64,000 bases of DNA from Dysidea avara (taxonomy: Eukaryota > Porifera > Demospongiae > Dictyoceratida > Dysideidae): the NCBI RefSeq assembly GCF_963678975.1, contig NC_089273.1, positions 21,036,356 through 21,100,355 of the forward strand, given 5' to 3'. This document shows, piece by piece, positions 39,446 to 50,927 of this stretch (its first letter is position 1; the number at the start of each line of letters is the position of its first letter). The notes beneath the pieces are model-generated. The model had not been told where the DNA came from. It did no database searches and saw nothing but the letters and a program-made list of their open reading frames with translations. Made by a program: the position numbers and the translations under genes.

Positions 39446-42400
39446 GAACTCTTGGTAACAGCCATTACTAATTTATCATCATTGCATCCATTTCTTGGCT
39501 GCCACTTTTAATTTCACAACTTTTTCATCCAGGCTTTGAATTCCTTTTTATAACTTTTCTGTTTTTCTGTGGATTTCACTTCTATTTTAAGGCTTTAGGT
39601 AAATTTTTTCCCACAATTACACTATATACAGACACAATGATTGAATATTGGTAAATGTAACTAATCTTATCACCCATGACAGCAGATTTGAATTTTTTTG
39701 CCAAGAACACAAGGCTATATGAAAAAAAACATAATAGAGCACTCTTTTTATGACTTCTAATAGAACCCACTTATTAGAATTCTATCGGTAGGTCTATAAC
39801 ATTTTAAAACACTTACTGATAAGCAGAATTTTCGTTTGAGAAGTAGGGCTGAGCAATAGTATCGATAGTGCGATATATCATGATAGTAAATCACTATCGT
39901 TATCGTGATAGTTATGGTAAGCTCAGATCTGCATTAAAATGGTATTAACAACCCTTTTACAGCAGCTTTCTTACAAAGGAGTGGCCTGTAAAAGCTTTTC
40001 CAAAAGTCCATATTCATCAGCCGCCCACGCAGTTAATTAACAAATGTCCTGTGCATGCAAAATAACTCTCTATATGACTGCAAATCATAGCTATACAATT
40101 AAGACTTTGTTAAGAGCAAAGTGTTTCATAAACTATCGGGACAGTATTCACTATCGTGATATTTAATGAGTAACTATCGTGACAGATAAATAAATAATAG
40201 ACAGTAAAATTTTTGCTATCGTTCAGCACTATTGAAAAGTAGAAAGTCAGATGAACAGCCAAGGTAGCAGTGGCTCAGTAGTTAAGGATCTGGATGTTAC
40301 AGTAGGTACGGAGGTCCCTGGTTCTAACCAGTAACCATGTTTGTGCACATTTTACCCTCTGTTAGAGTATCTCAACCCCACAATTTATACTTTTTGATTT
40401 TTGCTTCATATGTAACTCCATTGATTTCAAACCATTAAAAAGGCACTTCATCAGCCTTCAAAGTTCAAGGCAATCAAGTTACATGTTTGCGATTTGTAGC
40501 AACTTTTGCAAAGCTTACAAAAAGATATTATACCCCTTCAGTTTCAATGAGAAAAAATCTAAATGTTGAACTCCCATACTGTACATGCAGTACAGTATGT
40601 CGCGAATGGCTGGTATGAAATTAAGCTGTGTCCTTTATATAAATCTCATGCATCATTATGTGAACATACATGTATGGTAACACTGCATATGTAAACTGCA
40701 TGTGGTATTTTGCCCAGAAATCATCAGTTCAGTCAGATTCTGTTTGTTGTTTAGTAGTAGAGTGGCTAAGCAACAAATTTTGATGAAATTGTTCACTTTG
40801 CGATAAAAACACCAAATTTTCTGTGGAAGTTGAACAAGATATACTAAATCATTTGAGATACAGTGCCACGTCAAAATTATTGCCTTAGGGCATGTTTTGA
40901 AACTTTTAAACTAGGTTATAAGCCCATTTCTAGCTGGCCAGGAAACCATACAAGTGTAGTCAAAAATCTTTGTTTTTACTTAAATAGCATGAATGTATCT
41001 CAAATTTACAGAAAATGTTTCAAAATGTCATTTTGGAACACTTCTAATGGAGCCAATATTTCAGTGTTAAAAGTACAGGTACAATCCAATAGAAATAGTA
41101 CATTGGACATCTATGGCTTCATATACCATGACCCTCCATGCTTCTTAAAATTGCAAGCTAATGACCTGGATGGACACCTCGCTTTTGTATATGACCAGCC
41201 CTTGCTCGTCATTCAGATGCAAAGTTTCAGTATAGTACTATTTAGCCAGCTCAGAGCATTTTATGGCTTCCCCGATACATTTTCTACTGGTTTTACTTTT
41301 CAGGTTCTTTGAGCATGATATGATTGGTAATTTTAATGGCACCGTATCTAATATGAAATAGTATGAATTAAGCAAATGTTGTGCCAAGTTTGGTGTTTTA
41401 TCAAAAAGTGAACGATTTTTTTCACTTAGCCGCTCTACTATAGTGTTTGTGTGCAGTTTACATGTAGCATGCAGCATGTACGTATTTTGAATGCCCATAC
41501 AGGATCATTACAATAATCACATACCCCAGATGAAATCATTGTTGACCATAGGTGAATGTAGTACCAAAGTCCTCTGGCTGAAGTGTACAACCACATTTTT
41601 GCCTGTTGCATATCATCACAGTAACTGAGGGCAGTCGTAATTGGGAACCTAGGCTGGTCATCATACAATACGATAGTACTGTATAGTAGGGACCACAAAA
41701 GAGTAGGCGTGGCCCACAAAATAACATCACCCAAAAACTAGCCTCAATTTCCCCTGACGATGATGAGGTAGTATTGGTTCACAAACCAGCTACTTTTGAA
41801 TGCCCATACAGGGTCATTACAATAATCACATACCCCAGATGAAATCATTGTTGACCATAGATGAATGTAGTACCAAAGTCCTCTGGCTGAAGTGTACAAC
41901 CACATTTTTGCCTGTTGCATATCATCACAGTAACCGAGGGCAGTCGTAATTGGGAACCTAGGCTGGTCATCATACAATACGATAGTACTGTATAGTAGGG
42001 ACCACAAAAGAGTAGGTGTGGCCCACAAAATAACATCACCCAAAAACTAGCCTCAATTTTCCCTGACGATGATGAGGTAGTATTGGTTAGGTAAACCTAA
42101 GCTAAAACAAGCTTTGAACTCAACCCAAAATGCTTTCAATAAGTTGCTACGGGATTTTTTTTTTATTTTTTTAAAAACAACTATTTAACAGAATTTTTGA
42201 GTGACTGACTGACTGACTGACTGACCGAGTAACTGACTGATTCCTTCAGACAAGCATAACTCGATAATGGCTAAGGCTAGTCTTGATTTTTTCACTATTC
42301 GACGTCATTTCAACCCAAGAGGTGCCTTTTGGCATACCACAGTACATACAATGCATTCTTCATGGACTTACCAGTGTCCTCCTTTGTGTCCCATCATCTT

Positions 42401-45400
42401 TACTGACAGCGAAAAGTGTCGATTTGGTGGTAGCATGTGATGGCTTGCCTTTGTAACAGAAATCATCCGTATTTTTCATAGTGGCTATTTTGATTGCAGA
42501 GGTGTTTTTCAAAAAGTTCTTGATTCGTACTGCTGTGTAACAGGTTGAACATAGCCGACAACGAAGCGTAATGGATACTTCGATTTTTAGACGATAATTG
42601 ATAACTGGGGCACATGGCACCATTTCTTTCTTTCAGTATGCAAAGATTGCAGAGGTGCTTTTCAAACAGTTCTTGATTTGAAATGCTGTGTAATGAATGG
42701 GTTGAACATACAGTAGCTGACAACGGAGTGTAATGGATATATCACTTTTCAGACAATAAATGATATAGCTGGGGTGTGCGCTGCCATTTTAGATGCAGTA
42801 TGCAGCAGCTATAGTAATTATTATATACGAAAAAAATTAGCAAACAAGTACACAAAAAATTGGGATTTTCAACTAGAGTAGGGACCATAGCACATTGATA
42901 AAAAGTACTGAAACAAGCTGGAGTATTAAATCACAGTAAAACAATAAAAAAAGTGTTGTATGCCTACTGTGCTGCACAGTAGGGATTGATATAGATGTAA
43001 ACTTTGGTGAGGGTAAACTATGGTGAATAGCCAGCTAAATTGCATTTGGCAAAATAAACTTTGGCGAATTCGATTTGTTTTTAGCTATGAAGATGCCAAT
43101 CTCAGCTGCTACGAGTAATTGGCAGGTTAAAACTTTGACAAATTTGTAGTGAATCACCAAATTCGCCAAAGTTTCTCTCTATACGGTAACACTTCTTATT
43201 GCTTTACTGTGATTTAATGTCTTGGATGTGGACTACTCCAACTTGTTTCAGTACTATTTATCGATGTGATGTGGTCCCTACTCTAGTTGAAAATTATTTT
43301 TTTGTGTACTTGTCAATTTTAAACTTTGCATCACCACTTGTGAACTTTGATACAAAGTTACTTTACAGTTCTTGTTGGGGTTATTTTTGTTAACCTTCTA
43401 GTTGTACAGTGTAGGTCCAGTGCTTGTAACTAAAGGTCAAGGTACTCTAATAGAGCAGCCAGTCACCACAAACATTTGTACTAAATGTCTCTTAAAAGCT
43501 ACAGTTACTTACACTGTAACTTACCAGTAACAATACAGTCTGTCAGAGCTTCTGCATACATATTGCAATGGGGCATGTTCCCAAACTCTCAAAACAGTGT
43601 CTGTATTGTGTGTGTTTCAAACTCTGTCGTATAATATTCATTACTACAGTTGACCTGGCCTGCTCCACTGTGTCTTCTGAGTCATTTACACTCAACATAG
43701 ACACCTACTGTACTGTATAGTCTTCAAAACATATTTGAAGTGATTTATGCACCCTAGCTGTTTGGATAAATCTGGCTGTATATTGAGTGTATATTAACAC
43801 TATAGCTAGTGAACTTTTACCATAACTGCACTGTAGTCTTCCCCTTAGGATCTGCCTCTGAATAGTACTATAGACTGGTGTAATGCTTGTACAGTTTTGT
43901 CCTGTGCTACGTATAACTGCTCTATACTATACAGTATGTACAGTACTTTAAAGTATCAATGTTTTGCTGTTGTGTTGTTGTTTAGATGTTAGCAGTGGAT
44001 CAACCAATTAACAAGATATCGTTTTGTTCCCCTGATCCTAACAATCCTAGGATATTTTCATACATAGCTCGTGACGGAGTTACACGGAGATGGATGTGCC
44101 ATGTGTTTGTAGCAGTGAAAGGTTTAACGGTAAGTAAGTATTGTACGGTACTGCTCAAGCGTTTTGTCACACTCGCTTGCGAGTAATTATAAAACTTGCT
44201 AATTAAAGGGCATGGCACCCGTTTCCTTCTTGAATATTCATCCTGTTTCGTATGGATGAATACTTGTAAAAGAAATGGGTGCCACGCCCTTTAGTTAGTT
44301 TTTTTTAAATCACTCGCCCATCGAGTGTGACGTTACATTTGAGCGGTACCGTACTTGCTATAAAACAGGATACTGTTTTTGTTGTTGATGGCCAATCCTA
44401 ATGGTAGCGCAACACTACCCATAGTAAAGCCATATCCTCCCAAATTCTCTTTGACCCACACAGCTTGCCACTTGCAAACAAGGTGGAATCTTTGAGAGAA
44501 CTACAGTATCATCTCTGCCAGTCAATGGTCATGTAACATATATATGTAGTACACTGGTATCCATCCCCAGAGAAGATACGGCACACTCACGTATGCTAAT
44601 AGGATTTGTATAGAGTAATTTGAAAGGCTACTTTAGGAGTGTAATGTAATGGTACAGTGAACCCAACTGAATCTTGTTGGCATACACGGTGAGTAGAGAT
44701 GTTACACGTGATGAAGTGCTTACCACAAATAAACCATGTTACTAAAATTATCAATTTCTTACAATTGTCTTGTCAATACAGTTGAAGATCATCTTCCGGT
44801 TACAACATTATATGTAGAATTTAACTCTCCAAATACACCTATATGTATGCGTCCACTTATGAGTTTTCCATATCTGTATCAAAACTCTGGAGTACATGTC
44901 ACATATTGTACATAACATGTGACATGCTGCTACACAAACAATGTACACATTGTCATGAAACATATGTACATATGGATAAGCTTTTCATATTATCTTTCAC
45001 CAGGGAGAAAGGTTAAGTCATGCTTTGGGATGTGCATTTGCTGCTTGCTTAAGAGAAAAGGAGAAAAACCAAGAAAGAAGTGCAAAAAAAGCAGAAGTAA
45101 GTAAAATTGGACATACAGCACATGCAGTCCCTGTGTGTATAAATACTAGAAATACTGTGCTACATGTAAATTTGTCTTGGGGATTATCCATTTCTCTTAG
45201 TACTTTTGCAAGAGTACAGAGAGTACACAAGAGAGAGAATAAATTCACCTGTATACACGCTTAAAATTTATTTTTGGCTTATTAATTAGGTTAATTACTG
45301 CATGTTCAATTTGAGAATCTCAAAAAAATTTAACTTAGCTTGGCTTATCTGCTGAGAAATCACTTATGGTGTATCATTGGCTCATATCATTTTACAAAAT

Positions 45401-47467
45401 GACAATATAAGGATCACAGCATAATGGGATAACTATTAAACTGTAAACTGACGGTTTTAATTTAACAATTACACTCCTGTATACTTCCTCTAGTCTTTAC
45501 TTGTATCTGGACCTCGTAATAAAGTGACTACTCAGTTAGAATGTTTTGTTGTTTCTTAACTGAAACACAAATATGCACCCAGTAATTGGTTCAGCAACTT
45601 CTTATTAGTACTGCTGCAATATCAATGCTGCTGAATGATGTTGACTTTGCTACAGGGTATGTGTGTGACCATTTACAATTATTATACCTGAAACATTATG
45701 TGAACATTAAAAAGCATTATTTCCAAACTTTTTAATGTAAAAATGTATTTTGGTGTTTTCACATTGCCCTAAATGTTTAATGTCGTAGGAAAGCACAACT
45801 GTACAGTTGGAAAATGTACATACGGATACATCCCAACAGCAGAACGTTGATTGGTTACGCAAACAACACATGATGAGACGGCAGATGTCCTCATCTCCTT
45901 CTCCACCACACTCGTCTACCAGTTCTTCTCCAGAATTCCAGACCCGAACTGTGCAAGGATGGCAGGTACTGTATCATACAGTGTGTTGTGTTGTGTATGT
46001 CTGTGTGTAAACTGTACATTCAATTCACTTGTTGTGTTGTGTAAACGTACATCACTTGAGTACAGTAGAATTAGCACTTACCAACCAATTACTAACCACA
46101 ACTCTAGCTGAATTGTTGTGCAGGTACTCCTTGTACCTGAGTAATTACAACACAGAAATCAAATCCAAAGTGTAATGTGTCATATGGCTTCTTCATTTGA
46201 CTAAATAATGTTCTACAGTCCATATTAGGAATGGTAACAGTAAACAACTACAGTGCCATAATGGCAGTGAACTATGCATACATCTTTGACTTGTAAGAAG
46301 CTGTATACATTGTAAGAAGCTGTATACATTTTGCTCTCCAATGTTGCAAGAAATTTTATCCTATTTTAGGAGAAGGATGATACTATTTCTTTTGAAGAAG
46401 AGCTGGACAACATTTTACATTACACCACAGCTCAACAGACAACCCAGTCTTTATCTGTAAGTTTTATTCAACATATTTTAGTCTATGTTAAATAAAGTAC
46501 AGGCAGGTACTGTACAAGTACCATAAAGTGCCGTTAGATGGCTCTAATAACCTCTTGCTATATACTGGCTATATACTTCTGCCTTAATGTCATTGACTAT
46601 TTGCTGCATTACATAGTTTAAGTGTTATCAGTACTTGTCATGTGCTGTACCTTCATTTTAATTTTCAGCTATAAAATTTCACTATACATTCATTTTCATT
46701 GAAATGCTCTATTTTAATTTACTGTGTGTTTGTAGGTTTCTCCATCACCAACCTTGGAATCAGGCAGTGACCAAGTTGACTTTGACACCATAAAAATGGG
46801 TCTGTCATCTCAACTCAAGGGATCGATGAGTGATTCATTTCTTCTTAATGACTCAAGAACACATGCATCAAGTCAAGATGCAGCAGCATCATCAAATAAG
46901 CAACACTCTAATAAACGATCATCTGTTATTGCTACAAATGATCCATGGCAAAGTGTACCACAAACTACCACTAAGAAAGTTCGGGATAATAATTTACTGC
47001 CAAATTCCTCACCAACGGACCCATGGGCTTTCACTAATGCTACACTATCTAGTAATGTAAGAGAAGGGACTGAAAATCAGGTAGTCATTGATCCTTGGTC
47101 CTCGTTTGTCAAGCGTAGTAGTGTTGCTGCCAAATTACCCTCCACCAACCCATGGGCCAATGATGTTGGTAATGTTGATATTGTTCAGTCTATTGCACCT
47201 GCAAGCATTGCCAATGGAAGTTTGGATATCAAGTCAGCAATGTCGAAAGAGCTTAATTTATTCGATCCTTTGAATGCCAGCCAAAATGAAGCCACTAGTA
47301 GTACACAAAAAAGCCAAGATTCCTCTGATCTTTTTGGAAACTGGGACACAGCTGTTAGACAAATGTATCAGTCTTCTTCATACAATTCTGCACAAAGACA
47401 CAGTAACCCATGGTCACAAAACCAGGCTGCACCCACTGGAACATTTGTTACACCAAGCTTAATATAA
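34115..47467 (+). CDS. NUMB: NUMB homologue, PTB-domain endocytic adaptor (eight exons)
   Basis: Join of 34115-34255, 37192-37266, 38362-38433, 43986-44129, 45004-45096, 45789-45965, 46370-46456 and 46736-47467: 506 residues, with every junction at phase 0 and GT..AG. In animals NUMB binds receptors such as Notch through its PTB domain and sends them to clathrin/AP-2 endocytosis. Evidence: the PTB core spans residues about 28-175 and contains [22 protein letters not shown] (the FSYIxRDGxTRRWxCH signature at 120-134), then [16 protein letters not shown]. The C-terminal half is low-complexity Ser/Thr/Gln/Asn with DPW at 332, 358 and 382, NPW at 401 and 487, and DPL at 440. The start at 34115 gives a basic [14 protein letters not shown]-terminus like that of other Numb proteins; an upstream exon is possible. 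Vertebrate NUMB is about 650 residues and fly Numb about 556. Confidence 0.9.
34256..37191 (+). other. NUMB intron 1
   Basis: About 2.9 kb of AT-rich sequence with short simple runs such as attattatta near 34640. I see no second gene and no clear transposon in it. Confidence 0.5.
37192..37266 (+). CDS. NUMB: NUMB exon 2
   Basis: 25 codons ([20 protein letters not shown]...) match the PTB segment around the Numb VxESRGMxICEDAVK region. Acceptor tttttttttag, donor gtacgt. The 2.9-kb intron before it holds nothing I could recognise. Confidence 0.85.
37433..37981. mobile_element. hAT-like element in NUMB intron 2
   Basis: Ends TAGGGCTGCACTGGGA and TTGTCCCAGCCCTA with ATTCGAAG blocks near both ends. 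The target duplication is imperfect. Confidence 0.5.
38362..38433 (+). CDS. NUMB: NUMB exon 3
   Basis: 24 codons: [20 protein letters not shown] and four more residues, the beta-strand segment of the PTB domain. Shorter than the vertebrate counterpart, with no 11-residue insert. Acceptor caatgtag, donor gtttgt. Confidence 0.85.
39400..39453. repeat. (TA)n palindrome in NUMB intron 3
   Basis: caagagttcataat followed by about 14 TA units and attatgaactcttg: a perfect palindrome over 50 bp. Confidence 0.85.
39846..40232. mobile_element. hAT-like element with CTATCG repeats in NUMB intron 3
   Basis: Starts TAGGGCTGAGCAATA and ends TATCGTTCAGCACT. Inside, the sequence is dominated by ACTATCG/CGATAGT units. 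Confidence 0.5.
40258..40480 (+). repeat. tRNA-derived SINE-like sequence
   Basis: TGGCTCAGTAGTTAAGG resembles a Pol III A box, and GGTTCTAACC about 40 bp later a B box. The region does not fold as an intact tRNA. The body and 3' end are undefined. Confidence 0.45.
40755..41440. mobile_element. TIR element in NUMB intron 3
   Basis: Ends TAGTAGAGTGGCTAAG and CTTAGCCGCTCTACTA mirror each other, followed by GTTCACTTT blocks in both arms. It explains the 149-codon chance frame inside it. Confidence 0.6.
41485..42088. repeat. Tandem duplication, period 309 bp, in NUMB intron 3
   Basis: Copy 1 is 41485-41779 and copy 2 is 41794-42088, differing at only a few positions (for example gtgaatg/atgaatg, gtaactgagg/gtaaccgagg). 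Each includes the left end of an FB1 element. Confidence 0.88.
41968..43313. repeat. Foldback element FB1, copy 2
   Basis: Same left block, inner blocks and right hairpin as the copy at 2452; the hairpin is interrupted by a small MITE at 42986-43190. Confidence 0.7.
42986..43190. mobile_element. Small AAACTTTGG/CCAAAGTTT MITE nested in a foldback repeat
   Basis: About 200 bp with mirrored ends (GATGTAAACTTTGGTGA / CACCAAATTCGCCAAAGTTT). It interrupts the hairpin of the foldback copy at 41968-43313. Confidence 0.5.
43986..44129 (+). CDS. NUMB: NUMB exon 4 (PTB signature exon)
   Basis: 48 codons with the strongest Numb match: [22 protein letters not shown] and [13 protein letters not shown]. 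Acceptor ttgttgtttag, donor ACG|gtaagt. A palindromic MITE begins about 5 bp after the donor. Confidence 0.9.
44135..44360. mobile_element. Palindromic MITE at the NUMB exon 4 donor
   Basis: Long inverted repeat: gtacggtactgctcaa, cacactcg and gggcatggcaccc mirrored by gggtgccacgccc, cgagtgtg and ttgagcggtaccgtac. Copies at 52320-52450 (partial) and 54800-54975. Confidence 0.75.
45004..45096 (+). CDS. NUMB: NUMB exon 5
   Basis: 31 codons: [20 protein letters not shown] plus a Lys/Glu-rich helix, the C-terminal helix of the PTB domain. Acceptor tctttcaccag, donor GAA|gtaagt. Confidence 0.9.
45789..45965 (+). CDS. NUMB: NUMB exon 6
   Basis: 59 codons; a Gln-rich stretch, a basic [11 protein letters not shown] helix and a Ser/Pro-rich linker. 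Acceptor gtcgtag, donor CAG|gtactg. Supported mainly by splice signals, phase and position. Confidence 0.8.
46370..46456 (+). CDS. NUMB: NUMB exon 7
   Basis: 29 codons with an acidic EEELDNILH patch. Acceptor cctattttag, donor TCT|gtaagt. Conservation is weak, so support is from splice sites and frame. Confidence 0.75.
46736..47467 (+). CDS. NUMB: NUMB exon 8 (terminal, DPW/NPW-rich tail)
   Basis: 243 codons plus TAA. Low-complexity tail with DPW at residues 332, 358 and 382, NPW at 401 and 487, FDPL at 440 and a DLFGNWD motif. These are short linear motifs of the kind bound by the AP-2 alpha appendage. No canonical NPF (EH-domain ligand) is visible. The coding region ends only 8 bp after PSLI. 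Confidence 0.85.
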   Translation, partial: VSPSPTLESGSDQVDFDTIKMGLSSQLKGSMSDSFLLNDSRTHASSQDAAASSNKQHSNKRSSVIATNDPWQSVPQTTTKKVRDNNLLPNSSPTDPWAFTNATLSSNVREGTENQVVIDPWSSFVKRSSVAAKLPSTNPWANDVGNVDIVQSIAPASIANGSLDIKSAMSKELNLFDPLNASQNEATSSTQKSQDSSDLFGNWDTAVRQMYQSSSYNSAQRHSNPWSQNQAAPTGTFVTPSLI

Positions 47468-47647
47468 TATACCTTATATCCCATTAAACAACATTGTTAA
47501 CTTACCAGCTGGACAATGCACATTGTTTTGTTTGTTGTTTTCCAATAGTATATACTTGTCAGTATTAGTGCAGTGTTGTATACACAATCTATTATTTATT
47601 TACCTTATTTTAATGGATGCAATTGTTGTACTAGGGTGCCTGTTGTA

Positions 47648-48690
47648 TAAAAAGTATGTATCTCAAGTCAGCCAAGGGGTGTACAGCTACAGGCTGTAGC
47701 TAGACCAATAAGAGATGAGGTCATTTTGTTTACTGTTAAGTAAAAAGCTAGATTGTTAAGAGGTGTGGTCTCCATACTCTATTGTTAGGGACCCGCCGAT
47801 TATGCTGGCATAATTATGAGCATAATAGGTGCCTGAAAGCATTGAGCATAATGCTAGCATAATAAGCAGAATATTTGTATAATAGTATGAATTCTTGCTT
47901 ATCAAAATAGCTATCACGGAAAGATCGATATACTCTAATAGAACAGTCAGTAACTCTAATAGAACAATCACATAGCTGACTGTTCTATTAGAGTATATCG
48001 ATCTTTCCTGTGATATGCATTTTGACAAGTAAGTTTGTGCTTCAGCCACTTGTTATTTATCCATAAACTGGAAATTATTAGCAGAGCATGAGAACTGAGG
48101 CATAAATAATTGGGCATAATTTGAGCATAATAGGTAAGTACTGAGCATAAATTTAAGCATAATAGGTAAATATTTGAGCAGTGCAGCATAGCATGATAGA
48201 CAAAATTATGAGCATAATCGGCGGGTCCCTATCTATTGTCAACTTGGATCTCAATTTGATGGGTATGGTTATGAACCTATTGCAAAAAAAGATCCCAATT
48301 GCAAAGTTGCAGATATCTAGCCAGTATACCTCTTATAGTAGCACCAGGACTGAAGCACAAATTCAGCTCGGAAATTATTCTGTGGTGTATTAATGTGCTG
48401 CTGAAAGTAAGTGTTGATATGGAAAATCAACACCTTGATATGGTTTCGTTGGATGAAGAACACAAGCAGCCTGATTGAAGATAAAAAGACAAGGCACAGA
48501 GGACTTACACTTGTGGGAACCTCAAAAAGTGCATCCCGCTGGTGAGTTTGTTATTGTGGCATAAAATAGTAGCCGTATGCTGCTTTGTTTGGCCTCTACA
48601 CTTGTGCTGTGGTCAGTGAGTGAAGCTATAAAAGTTTTGGCGATTTTTAAAAAATGTTATATTTGGCCACCTGTAAATGTTTTGTTATAT
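47648..48690. repeat. Dispersed repeat R1, copy 2, split by a hAT MITE
   Basis: Left part 47648-47785 and right part 48240-48690 match the copy at 5855 continuously once the MITE and one target duplication are removed. Confidence 0.65.
47786..48231. mobile_element. hAT-type MITE with 8-bp target duplication
   Basis: A 446-bp element with perfect 20-bp terminal repeats TAGGGACCCGCCGATTATGC, flanked by tctattgt on both sides (47778-47785 and 48232-48239). An 8-bp duplication and a TAGGG terminus point to hAT. There is no transposase. It has sub-terminal GCATAATAGGT repeats and an inner hairpin with the CTATTAGAGTAT motif. It splits another repeat (47648-48690). Confidence 0.9.
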
Positions 48691-48691
48691 T

Positions 48692-49221
48692 TAATCATAC
48701 AGTACAATAGTACTGTATAGTAGGGACCACAAATTGGAGTAGGCGTGGCCCAAAGGATAACAATTAATGAGTTGAACATAGCTGACAATGAAGTGTAATG
48801 GATACTTCACTTTTTAGGCAATGACTGATAGCTGGGGGTACACGGCACCATTTCTTTCTTTTGATGTGGTATGCATGGGTTCACCAGTCATAATGATTCT
48901 ATTTTACAAGTTAACAATCAAATCCACAAAAAAAATTAGAATTTTTAACTAGAGTAGGGACCATAACACATTGATAAAAAGTACTGATACAAGCTGGAGT
49001 AGTGCACAATATTAAATCACAGTAAAACAATAAGAAGTGTTATATATATATCCCTACTGTGCTCAAGATACCATAACGGAAATGCACAGTAGGGATATAA
49101 CACTTCTTATTGTTTTACTGTAATCAAATATCTTGCAGTACTCCAGCTTGTTTCAGTACGTTTTATCGACGTAGTATGGTCCCTACTCTAGTTGAAAATT
49201 CCATTTTTTTTGTGTACTTGT
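48692..49221. repeat. Foldback element FB1, copy 3
   Basis: Shorter internally deleted copy with both ends and the terminal hairpin (aataagaagtgttatat mirrored). Confidence 0.7.
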
Positions 49222-50258
49222 ATATAATATGGACTAGTACTATTCCATAAAGGCAATTTTAAGATGTCTCTAGGATACTTTTCAAAAGCAGAATTTTTGG
49301 GGCGATCTTTACTAACAGTGTCGGTACTACCATACCGTTTGATATAAAATTTTCACAAAGGAAACTAGCTGGGAGTGACAATAATAGGAACAGGAAGCTC
49401 ACTTGCACACCTTGTTTGTAATGAACAATTAAAAGTATAAGGTTAAATCCAGTAATACCTCTTCTATGTGACTGACATGTACAGTAGATAGGAACTATAT
49501 ATTCAATTTAATTGTCAAATTTTGTAATAATGGGCAAAATGAAGAGTAAAAACTCTTCCATTATGTACTCTTGGTAATACTTCTTGCACATAAAAATGCT
49601 AATATGAAAACATTTTAACATGTGTATTATATCCACGTTATACCATGCATGCCTGAATTGACATGTTGAAAGAAATTGATAACTCACAGTAGTTTTGCAC
49701 TTGTCCTATTGAATCCATTGTTAAGCTTCATGTGCCTGTTGGAATTTTGCTGCTGCCATCAATGCTAGGCACTAGACTTTTGACTGCTAACATTGTAATT
49801 ATCATGCACCCCAAATTGAGATCTAGCAATTGCATATGTATGAACCTTTAATTTGATAGGGTGCCAGAGCACCTGTAGATAATAATACACCAGTTATTTC
49901 CCTAGCTACTTTGTCAGGATTATTGCTTATATGTTCTTATTGAATGTATCATGTTCATGGGTAGTACTATGTACATTGAGTAAACAGCTACTGCAACAGG
50001 GCATCTACCGTCAGTGCCCCACTGGATGTTTCCACCAAACTCTAATGGTTGGAGTAAACTTTGGAATAGAGTTGTTTCACTTATATTTAGAGCAAGGGTG
50101 CTGCTATACAAAATATTTAAAAATTTATTACATGAAACATTAATGACATTCTAACAGAACAGTCACAAGTTAAACTGCAGCTAGCTGTACTACAACAAAA
50201 AAAATAAATAAATTGGTATTTAAAATTTTAAAACATAAAGTATAGTGATCTATGCTGA
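49222..50258. other. No supported gene
   Basis: AT-rich sequence downstream of both converging genes (NUMB and the sushi gene). Nothing recognised except the repeats listed on either side. Confidence 0.4.
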
Positions 50259-50410
50259 AGTCCCTGCTTTGGCATTAAACAAAAATAATTGATTTAGCTA
50301 AAAATATGCGAAAGTAGAGACTTTCCCACCGAGCTATGTTGTAATACCATCATTCATCTCTTGTTTCACTACTTTTTTGATTGCATAGATCCCTACTTCA
50401 TTCAATTTCT
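50259..50410. repeat. Foldback element FB2, partial copy
   Basis: Right arm (agagactttcccaccgagct, ccatcattcatctcttgttt) plus a short stub of the left arm. Confidence 0.6.
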
Positions 50411-50927
50411 ACAATACTAGTACAATCAAGGGCGTAGTCAGAAAACTCTAGAAGGCAAAGCAAACCTGACTGCTCTATTAGAGTATCTTGATTTGTAGCA
50501 GTACTAAAATAATTTCAGTATCCTAACTTTTACTGAGACAACTGCCTTGATTACCATCAATGGTACACTGACAATATGCATGTATCACAAATGCAAATTA
50601 AGTGTGTACATTCCCAAATGGTATGACTTTTGTACTTGTATTGCAGATATTTTATCCAATCAGTAACTTCTATTTTAAATTGATGGAATGCAATCACCTC
50701 ATTAATAATTGCAAGAAGTACACCATTGTATGTTAAACATTTAATGGCTATAAAGTTTTTTTTAACACATGGGTATAACCATAGTACATTATATTTAGAA
50801 GCTTATTGATATTTATAAACGTTTGTGTGTGACATTAGTTTTGTATATTGGGTTAATTTTATTCTTAAAATATACATGTAAAAGTATGATATTGTGATAA
50901 TATACTTACAGTGTAACTGTTTGTGGG

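Noticed and set aside
40258..40335. Functional tRNA gene
   Set aside because: A and B boxes are present but the arms do not pair; SINE-like at best.
40863..41312. 149-codon plus-strand frame in NUMB intron 3
   Set aside because: Lies entirely inside a TIR element (40755-41440), and no motif is recognisable.
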